In this document: positions 1 through 8,631 of the stretch, in pieces
Numbering within the stretch: the stretch's first letter is position 1
How the letters are laid out: every line of letters starts with the position of its first letter
Source of the DNA: Amoeboaphelidium occidentale
Taxonomy: Eukaryota > Aphelidiomycota > Aphelidea
DNA: 35,593 nt
Reading direction: 5' to 3'
NCBI GenBank assembly: GCA_023515795.1
Contig: JALGPX010000106.1
Coordinates: 1 to 35,593 of the forward strand
The notes under the pieces: model-generated
Seen by the model: the letters and a program-made list of their open reading frames with translations, nothing else
Database searches by the model: none
Told to the model about the DNA's origin: nothing
Position numbers and translations under genes: made by a program

Positions 1-210
1 GTCGATCTAAATAACATCTCAGCAGAGAGATATATTACGGAAAAGATCGACTTTTTTTAACAATACCAAGTTGCAGGATGAAATATTGAAAAAAAGCTTG
101 TCTTGTCTTGTCTTGTCTTGTCTTGATTCGTCTTGCGGCAACCTCTCTGATTGCGCGGACCATGATAGGCCGTGAAAGCCGTCATTACGCTTTCTCAATT
201 CAATACTGAT
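1..210. promoter_or_regulatory. Upstream region of the EF-hand gene
   Basis: No coding region or RNA gene is seen here. The stretch lies immediately upstream of the EF-hand/coiled-coil gene start and presumably holds its promoter and 5' UTR. It contains an A-rich run followed by a short pentanucleotide tandem array, described separately. No clear TATA element was identified. Confidence 0.4.
97..135 (+). repeat. TCTTG pentanucleotide microsatellite
   Basis: Five perfect tandem TCTTG units (101-125) preceded by a partial unit (CTTG, 97-100), then one ATTCG and one more TCTTG at 131-135. It sits about 85 bp upstream of the EF-hand gene start, on a pyrimidine-rich strand. It probably varies in copy number by slippage; any promoter role is speculation. 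Confidence 0.9.
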
Positions 211-2780
211 ATGGCCCCTCTAAGTTTAGACGTACCGTTCACGCAAGAACAAGTAAAAGAATTATTTGAAAGATTTGACTTTAATGGCAATAAGTTGTAA
301 GATGACGCTTGTGATCCTTGATTTACTTGTTGTAGGCTTTCGCTGGCTGAAATCGACAAGGCTGTTGGAGAGATCTATCCTGAAATGGCAAAGCATAAAG
401 CAGGTGAGATTAGCTTCCATTGGTTTCTAAGTGTATAGCGTTGTTGAGAGCTTATAAAGCATCTGAAACAAGCAAGGATGGTTTTGTTAATTTGAAAGAG
501 TTTACAGACTTGTTGTACTTTTTGAAGTTCTATGACACTTTGGCTTCCAAGTTTGAATCCATTGATGGCGATGGTAACGGAAAGCTCGCTTTTGAAGAGT
601 TCAAGCAAGGGCACAAGTTGGCTGGCATCACTTTGAATGATCAAGACAATGATCAATTGCAACGCGAATTCGACGCGATGGATGTTAATGGCGGAGGTGT
701 AATTTTGTTTGATGAGTTCTGTATGTATATGGCACGCAAGTTTGGTGCATCGACCAAGGAAAGAACAGAAATTGCTTCTAATAATGCTGCATCTTATGAA
801 CCAAAAGTTCACAAACCAAAAGCCCAACAAGAAAAGAAGCAAGATGATCTCAAGATTGACCAAGTCACTAGCAAATCATTGCATGTTGATGAGAATTGGT
901 CAAAGGAACAAATACATGACATGTTCTTGAAGTTTGATGCCACCAACAACAATGGATTGTTGAGTCTTGCTGAAATTGACAAGTACATTCAACACGCTTG
1001 GCCAGAAATGTTTAAGAATAAGAAGGCTATCATGAGAGCATACAAAGCTTCTGATAAGTCCCAAGATGGTTTTATTAATGCGAAGGAGTTTGAAGAATTG
1101 TTGTACTTCTTGTTCTACTACGATAAACTGCACAAAATATTTGACTCTATCGATACTAATGATGATCAGCGCGTGAGCTTCGATGAATTCAAGAAGGCTC
1201 TTGCTGCGCTTGGTATTCCGAAATCTTCTGAACAACAGCTGAAGGAAGAGTTTGCCAGAATGGACACGAATGGTGGCGGATATGCTTTGTTTGATGAATT
1301 TTGTGTGTACTTGGCCAAAAAATTCGGCGCTTCAAGCAAAGATCGTTCTGAAATAGCTGCAAAGAACACCATTTCGTATGAGCCCACCATCAAGAAGAAA
1401 ACCCAGACTCAAACTAAAGCAATTGAGAAAGGTAAAACAGAGAAGGATGTTAAAAAATCATCGCTCAATGGTACATTCTGGACCGATGAACAAGTACACG
1501 AGTTGTTTCAAAGATTCGATGCAACTAATAAGAATGGTTTGTTGAGTTTGGCGGAAATAGATAAAGCCGCTCGTGATTTATGGCCAGAAGTATTCAAGCA
1601 CAAGAAAGCGTTGATGAGAGCATATAAATCTGCTGATAAGTCTGGTGACGGTTTTATTGGAGAACCCGAATTTAAAGATTTGTTGTTGTTCATTCAGTTC
1701 TATGACCAGCTTTACTTGGAGTTTGCAGCAATGGACGCTGATGGTGATTCTAGAATCCAATTCGAAGAATTTAAGAAAGGCTGTAAGATTGTTGGATTGA
1801 AGAATATGACTGAAGATAAATTGAAGGCTGAATTTGCTCAAATCGACGTTAATGGTGGAGGTATGATTTTGTTTGATGAATTCTGCTCGTATTTGGTTAA
1901 GCGCAACAAGGAAGGTTCAAAGCCTAAAGAGGCAGCAGCAAAGCCAACAGCGACAGATAAGAAGAAAAGTTCAAGTCAGTCAAGCTTGGAGAAAACAAAA
2001 GTGGCTGCAAAGGTTACGAAACCACTTGTTGCCGTAAGAAAGAGCGTCTCAAATGCAGCTCCAGCTCAAAAAGCAGAAGCTACAAAAGAGGAAAAGAAGC
2101 CTAGTGTCAGGGAACAATTGCTTGGCCTAAAAAAGAGTGCTCCTCCTGCCAAACAGCCAGTTCTTTCAGCAGTCCAGAAACAAGCTCCAGCGCCTGCTCA
2201 GCAACCACCAGCAGAACCAAATCAATCTCCTAAGCCTGCATCACGTGCTAGGAATATTGGATCTGCTGGATCGAATGCAACCGTTTCAGCACTTGAAAGG
2301 AAATTGAATCATGAACAGACTGAGCGAAAGAGACTGGAAGGAGTCGTTGCTACTTTGAAGCATCAATTGGAACAATTTAACCCAAATACTGATCACTTGA
2401 CAAAAAATTATTTGAGTGGAATGGATCAATTGGCTGATAAGAACTTTAAGTTGCAGCAGAAATTGGAGAAAGAACAGCAAAAGAATACGGAGCTGCAGGC
2501 TACGATCGCTGAGCTATCCCAAAAATTGAAGAATGTGGAGACAAGCTCAAGAAAAGAGTACATTGAAAAAACTAAACATGCAAAGGATCAGCAGTTGAAT
2601 GCATTGACAAAAGAAGTTCGTGATTTGAGAGATGATAAGGTTAAAATGGAGCGTTTATGTAATGATTTGGCAAAGAAACTGGCAACAGAGGAAGACAAGA
2701 ACAAAAAGATGCAGGATGAGCTATTTCAAGTGAAACAAACAGAGAAGCGTGGATCTGTTTCAGCAAGATCAGCTCGTTGA
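211..2780 (+). CDS. Triplicated EF-hand protein with C-terminal coiled coil
   Basis: Three exons, 211-296, 336-403 and 439-2780, join in frame to give 831 residues; the introns are 39 and 35 nt. The first half is three copies of a module of about 150 residues. Each begins with an 'FERFD/FLKFD... LLSLAEIDK' segment, continues with a '(K/R)AYK(A/S)..KS.DGF' EF loop and a canonical loop such as DGDGNGKLAFEEF, and ends with a 'D.NGGG..LFDEFC' loop, so roughly 4 EF-like loops per module. A K/A/P-rich linker follows (about 490-660), then a long charged coiled coil (about 670-815). The module resembles flagellar calcium-binding proteins (calflagin-like), which is my inference. Calcium-regulated scaffolding is likely; the cellular site is unknown. 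The exon junctions restore the module sequence exactly, which supports the splice sites. Confidence 0.85.
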
Positions 2781-2789
2781 TTAAAAGAG

Positions 2790-2795
2790 AATAAA
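2790..2795 (+). terminator. Poly(A) signal AATAAA of the EF-hand gene
   Basis: AATAAA lies 10 bp after the stop codon of the EF-hand gene and inside the 31-bp gap to the convergent ASF1 stop codon. If used, cleavage would fall within the ASF1 coding region on the other strand. Confidence 0.45.
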
Positions 2796-2811
2796 AAGAG
2801 TTGTTTAATAA

Positions 2812-3596
2812 TTACACAATCATCTGCTCAGCAGCAGGTGACACTCCAGACCCCGATGAGGCCTGGATACCATCTGCGCTTACAACATGACCGGCCCTAA
2901 TCTCAATTTCAGCGGGCTCTTCATCTGGATTCCCCTCAACAATAGGAACTTCAAGCATTTCAGAATCTTGACCTTTAACCCAGCTAATAGGAAATCTTGT
3001 TACACGCGGTTTATCTGCCAAAATGCTTCTGACCATATGTTCAAATTGAGGTTCAGCAGGATATACAACGGCTGGCGGATTAGCAAGATCAATCTGCTCG
3101 CCGGATGCCTGAAGCTGTTCCAATTGAGCTTGATGAATAGGCCTTAGGAACTCTTGCGTGTAATCATTGTTAACGTAGTAACCAACTCTGATGAACTCAC
3201 GCGACAGATAAGAACATGTCAACAAGAGAACTGTCGCTCCGATAGCGTCTTGAGCCGGAATCTTGGCAGGGTTTGGAGGGTCCGTCTAAAAGTTAACTAC
3301 ACAACAAGGAACAGACAAAACTTACTTGAAACACAAACTTGTTAATGCCAACCGGAACAGGCCCAACCATAACGCTATCAAGAACCTGGTCATGCTCTTC
3401 ACTGGAAGCGGAGCCAACGTAAATGACTTTCCATTCCAAATCTACAAAAAGGAATTAGCTGAGGTCCTTAATGGCTGCAATGTGTACCATCATCAAGAGC
3501 TTGGATGCACTCAAAAGTTATTTCCAGCTGAATGGGATTAAAGAATGGGGCAGGATTATCAAGAACTTCAACATTTAAAATATTAACCAAAGACAT
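2812..3596 (-). CDS. ASF1: Histone chaperone ASF1
   Basis: Three minus-strand exons, 3596-3488, 3441-3326 and 3285-2812, encode 232 residues; introns are 46 and 40 nt. ASF1 binds the H3-H4 dimer and hands it to CAF-1 or HIR during nucleosome assembly in the nucleus. Signature segments of the Ig-like core are clear: '[20 protein letters not shown]' near residue 8, '[12 protein letters not shown]', '[15 protein letters not shown]', and '[11 protein letters not shown]' in the last exon. The two introns split conserved family segments cleanly, which fixes the splice sites. After the core of about 155 residues there is a short, moderately acidic tail. The gene is convergent with the EF-hand gene, so the 3' UTRs almost certainly overlap. 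Confidence 0.95.
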
Positions 3597-4038
3597 TTCG
3601 AATTGTTATTTTGTGAAAGGAACAGAAATAGCGGCGATGGGTCGGGTTTTGGAGTATCAGCGCAAACAACAACAACAGCGACGGCCAAGGAAAGTATCAA
3701 AATCAGGAAACAAAGAAAAGTCGCGCAATTACTCAGGAAACGTCGGAGTTTATTGGCAAGAGGTTCTACAGGTTATGCCGATGGCTGATATGTCTGATAC
3801 TAAAGCATTTATTGTGCTGAAAGTCTGATTTGGTTCCTGGCATGTTTTAGCGCGACAGCTATACTATTCCAGCGCCAGGTATCAAGTGGTGTAACAGCTT
3901 TTTATCTCACCACTTTACTAAGCCATGTTATGCTTTAACTTAAAATGTGACTTCTACGCGAAGACCAGAATACTGAATTCCTATTGGCTGTTCTTGATTC
4001 TGTCTTGCGATCAACTCTGAAACAGTTGTTACCACAAG
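3597..4038. promoter_or_regulatory. Divergent intergenic region, ASF1 / USP gene
   Basis: About 440 bp separates the divergent starts of ASF1 (minus) and the USP-family gene (plus), so both promoters should lie here. A plus-strand reading frame opens at ATG 3637 and stops at 3828 (about 63 codons, Q- and R-rich). I recognise no family in it and do not call it a gene. No RNA gene or repeat seen. Confidence 0.4.
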
Positions 4039-4647
4039 ATGAGCACTTTCACTCCTACGACCACCGTTAATCGCCCTTCCAACGCTCAGCGTACCGTTAT
4101 TATTTCTGTTGATGGTTCAGACCATAGCAAGTATGCGTTCAGATGGTCCTTGAATAACATCATTCGCTCTGAAGAAGGTGCCCTTGACTGGGTCGTTCTA
4201 GTTACGTGCATGAAATCTGAACTAAAGAAAGATGAAATAATCAAAGGAAGCAAGTGGGCAGAGGTTCCTGTAAGCTCATCAAAGCAATACGATGAATTGG
4301 AAGCAGCGGTAATATCCACTTAAAACTTTTCTTATTTCGTTTTAGGAACGTAGTCGCTTGCAGAATATGCTGTTGACTTATCAGTCAGAGTTGCACTCGA
4401 AGAACATTCCTTCAAAGATTGTTTACTTGAAAGGTACATGTTTCATTCTTGCTTGATAGTTAATCACTCTGTAGGTGATCCAAAAGACGCCCTTGTTGGA
4501 AAAGCCGAAGAATTGCCAAGTGATTTGATGATTATGGGGAGTCGCGGTATGAGTGGCTTGAAGAAGGCGTTTATGGGTTCAGTTTCTGATTACTGCGTCC
4601 ATCATGCTTCGTGCCCTGTTTTGATTGTCAGGAAGCCTAATCATTAA
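4039..4647 (+). CDS. Universal stress protein (UspA) family protein
   Basis: Three exons, 4039-4308, 4346-4433 and 4475-4647, give 176 residues; introns are 37 and 41 nt. The N-terminal 'VDGSDHSKYAFRW' is the typical USP strand-1/helix-1 opening. Near the C terminus 'MGSRGMSGLKKAFMGSVS' is the G-x2-G-x9-G-S/T ATP-binding signature, and 'HHASCPVLIVR' is the usual final strand. The length matches single-domain USP proteins. These are small cytosolic nucleotide-binding proteins linked to stress responses; the partner here cannot be told. The exon 2/3 junction restores 'YLKGDPKDALV', supporting the splice. Confidence 0.9.
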
Positions 4648-4676
4648 ATTTATCAGTTTTATTAGTCTTTTGAATT

Positions 4677-4961
4677 CTATAAAGTGTTAGCTGTGCTTGT
4701 AGGAGTCGGGAATGGCGCTAAACCGTTAATCTCTACCGGAGAAGCGTGATATTCTGACGAGTAATTCTTGGACTGAGTAATGATCATTTCTGGAACCATT
4801 GGTATTGTATCTCTTTCAAATAGTGTTCCATTGAAGAAGAAGCCGACAGGTGTGGCCATAGGAGCATGTAAAGGCAAGCCAAAATTCTCTGTTGCGTAAC
4901 CAGCACGTGATAGTCCCATAAACGAACTTAGTAGCAACATGACCGGAACATAAGAGATCAT
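4677..4961 (-). CDS. Small secreted protein, unrecognised
   Basis: A 94-codon minus-strand frame starting with ATG. The first ~20 residues (MISYVPVMLLLSSFMGLSRA) look like a signal peptide with cleavage after the SRA segment. The mature part of about 75 residues has no cysteines, two N-glycosylation sequons (NGT, NYS) and a Pro/Thr-rich end. No family recognised. It is convergent with the USP gene, with only 29 bp between stop codons. It could be a chance ORF, but the signal-peptide start and its position between genes favour a small secreted protein. Confidence 0.5.
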   Translation of the reverse strand: MISYVPVMLLLSSFMGLSRAGYATENFGLPLHAPMATPVGFFFNGTLFERDTIPMVPEMIITQSKNYSSEYHASPVEINGLAPFPTPTSTANTL

Positions 4962-5135
4962 ATTTTCCTAGTTTGAAACGCTTATTAATGAAATATTGAT
5001 ATTGGCTTAAATACATGGCATTGTTTCAGGTGATGAGATTTGATTGATCAAAACATCCAGCAACTAGACATTACTCCGCGAGGGATATAAAAAAATGACG
5101 AGTCTAAAAAGGCATTCTATTCCATTACGCTGTCT

Positions 5136-6425
5136 CTATTTGAACTTTAAGCGATTGTCGTCGCGCTGGATGGTGTATTTGTCCATTAACAAGGAGCGGA
5201 CTTTTGCGTTTGGCTCCTCTCTGCGTTTGCCTGCACATTTAATACATACAATTTCGTCGCGATTTGCATCAAACCAGACCGGTTTTTCATTACCACATGA
5301 GCACGCTGGACCATAAACTTCGTAAACGGTTTTCAACTTGTCCAAAGCTTCCATGTTGAAGCTACCGTCATTCAATTGATACTGGTAAGAACTTTCCTTG
5401 TTCTTATTCAATGCACTGTGCCACTTTTGTGCAGACTCAGCAGATTTGAAGCAAAACTCGATCGAGAAGCCCTTATTATCCAAACCAGAAATGTTGCATG
5501 TTGAAGGAGGAATACCGCTTCTAATGCTCAACTTTGTGCTAGTTTTGACTATCGGAGGCATATTGCAATTGACCAAATACACTGCAAGCTTTTCCTTGAC
5601 ACGAGTCATTGGGATTGCGTTAGCATTCTTTGACTTTGCTGAATAAATCTTGATAAAAGAAGCTCCCAATTCAATTAGGGCACCCTTAATCTCACAAACT
5701 TTTGGTGACTTGTAGTCAATGCCGTTTCTAATGACAACATGACACTTTCCTTCCATTCTGACAAATAATTCAGAGGCAGATTCATTGCTATCGAAGGAAT
5801 CCAATGAAGCATCAGAGGATCTTCTTGTCAAGTCGCGAACCATTGCAATACGCTCACCGAACAACTGTTCAATGTTGTTACCAAACATGACATGAACCTG
5901 CTTGACTTGAACCAAAAGCTCATTCAATGCTTCATGGAATTCAAGAATCATGTCTTCTTTTGCCTTAGCAGCAAGGTTCTTGTCATTAGTGTTCTGTAAC
6001 TTCTTGTTCAACTTGTGCCAGACAGCTCTGATCTTGAAATCAGTCTTTAGCTTTTTGTACTTGTTGACAGCAGCTTTGATAACCTTCAATGCATGGCGAC
6101 CACGGGATCTCAATTTGACGATTTTCTGTCTGACCAACTCTGATCTACCAATGTCTAGCTTGAAGTTAGGGAGTTGGAACATCACTTCGCGCGAGTGACA
6201 AGCATGCTCTCCGACCAACTCATAGAAGTACATATCTTTTGCCATTTCAATGAACAGTTCTTGCTTTGCTTGCAGAGCCATCATGGTGGATGGCAGTTCT
6301 TTGCCCATCGCGCGGGCTGCCGATTCTGGCTGTTTGATCGCAGTTTCGATCGCAGTTTCAGCCAATTTGATATTAGCTGCTTCGTTAGCAGTTGCGGTTT
6401 CGCTTTTCTTGTTAGTATAGATCAT
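5136..6425 (-). CDS. BAR-PH protein with truncated ArfGAP zinc finger (ACAP/ASAP-like)
   Basis: A single-exon gene of 429 residues. Residues ~35-205 are helical and charged with basic patches, as in a BAR domain ('VVNK/KYKKLKTDF', 'LVQVKQVHVMFG'). Residues ~225-345 fit a PH domain ending in the usual Trp helix ('AESAQKWHSALNK'). Residues 375-397 match the start of an ArfGAP zinc finger: C375, C377, then 16 residues, C394, C397, with 'KPVW' and 'CIKCAG'. 'KVRSLLMD' (407-414) follows, like the KVRSLTLD of ArfGAPs. The protein stops 15 residues later, so most of the ~120-residue catalytic domain is absent. The first cysteine pair is CxC rather than CxxC, and the arginine finger (IHR.LG) is replaced by GKRREE. 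Membrane curvature binding is likely; GAP activity is unlikely. Confidence 0.75.
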   Translation of the reverse strand: MIYTNKKSETATANEAANIKLAETAIETAIKQPESAARAMGKELPSTMMALQAKQELFIEMAKDMYFYELVGEHACHSREVMFQLPNFKLDIGRSELVRQKIVKLRSRGRHALKVIKAAVNKYKKLKTDFKIRAVWHKLNKKLQNTNDKNLAAKAKEDMILEFHEALNELLVQVKQVHVMFGNNIEQLFGERIAMVRDLTRRSSDASLDSFDSNESASELFVRMEGKCHVVIRNGIDYKSPKVCEIKGALIELGASFIKIYSAKSKNANAIPMTRVKEKLAVYLVNCNMPPIVKTSTKLSIRSGIPPSTCNISGLDNKGFSIEFCFKSAESAQKWHSALNKNKESSYQYQLNDGSFNMEALDKLKTVYEVYGPACSCGNEKPVWFDANRDEIVCIKCAGKRREEPNAKVRSLLMDKYTIQRDDNRLKFK

Positions 6426-6485
6426 TTTTATACGTTAAAGCAGAGTTTGAAGCTTAAGTTTCTTTTGAGAAAAGTCGCGCTTTGA

Positions 6486-6493
6486 TATTTATA
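6486..6493 (-). promoter_or_regulatory. Possible TATA element of the BAR-PH gene
   Basis: TATAAATA read on the minus strand, about 60 bp upstream of the BAR-PH start codon at 6425. The spacing suits a core promoter with a short 5' UTR. AT-rich sequence makes chance matches common. Confidence 0.35.
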
Positions 6494-6627
6494 ACTTTCA
6501 CCAGCTCGTGTTCTCTCTATAAATAGATTGTACGCGTTTCAAGTACGACAGTAATTTTAATCGAGTTCGTATTTTATTTTTGATAATAATTTCTGCTTAG
6601 CAGAATATTTCATATTAATGGATAGCT

Positions 6628-8484
6628 TTACGATGATTGCGGATCTTGACCAGCATCAGGAGAATTTAGTTGTTTTAGAGTATTGTGCACAAATTCTTCT
6701 AGATCAACATCACTGGTTAAGGATATCCGAGGAGTTGGAGTATTAGAAGTTTTCAGAATAACTTCAGGACTTTCAAAATCTGCCATAGTAGAACTTGAAT
6801 AGATACTGTTGGTTTTTGATTCAAAGACTGGATCTGAATTTGGCCTGTTATTTAGCCCAATGTCTTTCCATGGATTATCAGTGGTAGAATCTGATAAAAT
6901 AGAAACGTTTTCTCTCCGTGCAATTTCATGTGCTTGATTTTTATGACGAGCTAATGCTTCGGCTTTGCCATAACCCATAGGACTCATCAAAAATCCCAAA
7001 GACTTGCGCATACTGAATAAAACACTTCGTCCTCCGTCAGTTATTGGAGTCGCTAGAATACTCTCTGTATTGTTCGCACTGTTATGTCTGCTCAAATTGT
7101 TCAAGTATCTGTCCCAAGGATCAGTCACTGCAGACATTGGTGTTGCAAGCTCCGCATTTGAATCTTCGCGATCATACTCAACAGAAGGATTTGTTGGACT
7201 TTTGGGGACGCTCATGGATCTTCTCTTTTGCCAGACAAATATTCCAACTGCGCTGAATACAACAGCCAAAGCACCAACAACTCCAAGAACAATTGACGTT
7301 GCATTACCATTACCATCAGAAGACGAGCCTTTCGTTGAGTTCGAACCATCGGGGCTTCTGTTGCCATTGTTATTTCCTGTTGATGCTTCGCCCAAACCTG
7401 ATATGCTTGGTGCACCGGAAATTCCTGCATTCAGTCTTGCGTCACCAGAAACAGCTCCAAAATTATCAGAAGCATCTTCTTCATTATTGGAGGAGCTACC
7501 ACTGCTTTGAGCAACTATTGGATTATTAGGATTTTCAGCTGTGCCTGTTGTTGATGGCATTTGTCTAGCTTGTGCAGCAATAGTTGAAACACTTTGAGCG
7601 ACAGAATTGACAATATCTGCAACACCTTCACCGGAGCTATTATCTGAACTATCGGCACTGCCTTGGTCAGTAGCAGGTCCATCACTTGAATCGGTTTGTC
7701 TCTGAGACGGCATGCTATCTCGTCCAGGTTGCACCTGTGGCGCGTTTTCGTTTGGTTGCTCCTTTACTGGTTCTTGTGGAAGTGGTGCAGCTGGTTCGGG
7801 GGCAGGAGCTTCAGCATCATCAGGAGAGGAGAGATCGTGTTCAAATAAAGTGTCACTTCTATCTCTACCTCTTCTTCTTTCACGTCTACGTCTTCTACGC
7901 TGATCTCGACTATTGTTTTCATTGGAAGGAGGAGGAGATGGATTTGCAGGTTCAGCGGGTTCTGCAGGCGCAGGAGCTGGTACGGCTGGCTCTGGTGCAG
8001 GTGCAGGTGCTGGTGGAGCTGGAGCTGGAGCTTCATCGGATGTATCATCAGACAGTTCGGTTAAATTCAGATTAATTGCTGGCACTTCGACCGGTGCAGG
8101 CTTTGGAACATCAGGAGTAATTATGGGTTCTGGAAGAACAAACGGAGGCGTCGTTTCAGCTTCTTCAGTTGCATTATTTTCTGGTGTTTCTTGATGCGGA
8201 AGATGAGTTTCTGTGCCGATGTGAGGGACATGCTCTTCAGAAAGAGGATGTACGAGAGGTACGTCTGAAAAACCATTCCATAAGTGTTGCGGCTTGATCT
8301 TTGGCCCCAAACCACCAAGATTAAGAATTTGGATTCCTTCATTCAGATTTTCTGCTGGTGGTGGACGATCATTCAGCAGATGAAGTATAGGAAGACTTCG
8401 CTTTTCAATCGGTTTGCTATTTGCTAATATCCGTTCGCCAGACAAGAAGCACAGTAGTATTCCATATATTAGCTTTGATTTCAT
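6628..8484 (-). CDS. Type I membrane protein with Pro/Ser-rich ectodomain, unrecognised
   Basis: A single-exon gene of 618 residues. It has an N-terminal signal peptide (hydrophobic core ~5-20). A long low-complexity ectodomain (~25-395) includes a PA/EP repeat tract (~150-190), a strongly basic run of about 14 residues, mostly Arg (~197-211), and Ser/Gly/Asn-rich sequence with N-glycosylation sequons. One transmembrane helix (~396-417, 'SIVLGVVGALAVVFSAVGIF') is followed by the stop-transfer WQKRRS and a cytosolic tail of about 200 residues. The layout is that of fungal cell-surface stress sensors or mucin-like proteins, but no WSC or other named domain is visible. Surface location is inferred; function unknown. 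Confidence 0.8.
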   Translation of the reverse strand: MKSKLIYGILLCFLSGERILANSKPIEKRSLPILHLLNDRPPPAENLNEGIQILNLGGLGPKIKPQHLWNGFSDVPLVHPLSEEHVPHIGTETHLPHQETPENNATEEAETTPPFVLPEPIITPDVPKPAPVEVPAINLNLTELSDDTSDEAPAPAPPAPAPAPEPAVPAPAPAEPAEPANPSPPPSNENNSRDQRRRRRRERRRGRDRSDTLFEHDLSSPDDAEAPAPEPAAPLPQEPVKEQPNENAPQVQPGRDSMPSQRQTDSSDGPATDQGSADSSDNSSGEGVADIVNSVAQSVSTIAAQARQMPSTTGTAENPNNPIVAQSSGSSSNNEEDASDNFGAVSGDARLNAGISGAPSISGLGEASTGNNNGNRSPDGSNSTKGSSSDGNGNATSIVLGVVGALAVVFSAVGIFVWQKRRSMSVPKSPTNPSVEYDREDSNAELATPMSAVTDPWDRYLNNLSRHNSANNTESILATPITDGGRSVLFSMRKSLGFLMSPMGYGKAEALARHKNQAHEIARRENVSILSDSTTDNPWKDIGLNNRPNSDPVFESKTNSIYSSSTMADFESPEVILKTSNTPTPRISLTSDVDLEEFVHNTLKQLNSPDAGQDPQSS

Positions 8485-8631
8485 TTAATTGAAAACAAAA
8501 TATCACGAGAGAATGAACTAAGATTCAAACAGGCATGAGGTAGCATATTCTGAGCAAGATTCAACCAATCATGATTGCTCAAATACTGTGCAGCCTTACA
8601 ACATTATGATTTCTGATCTTTTATTGACGTC

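Noticed and set aside
3532-3828. Plus-strand frame of up to 98 codons (ATG at 3637 for the Q/R-rich part) in the ASF1/USP spacer
   Set aside because: It partly overlaps ASF1 exon 1 antisense, has no recognisable domain, and a second plus frame is open over the same stretch, as expected by chance.
7004-8194. Several plus-strand frames (up to 168 codons) opposite the 618-residue membrane protein
   Set aside because: They mirror the Pro/Ser/Ala-rich codons of the minus-strand gene, which has a signal peptide and membrane helix; low-complexity sequence keeps the opposite frames open.
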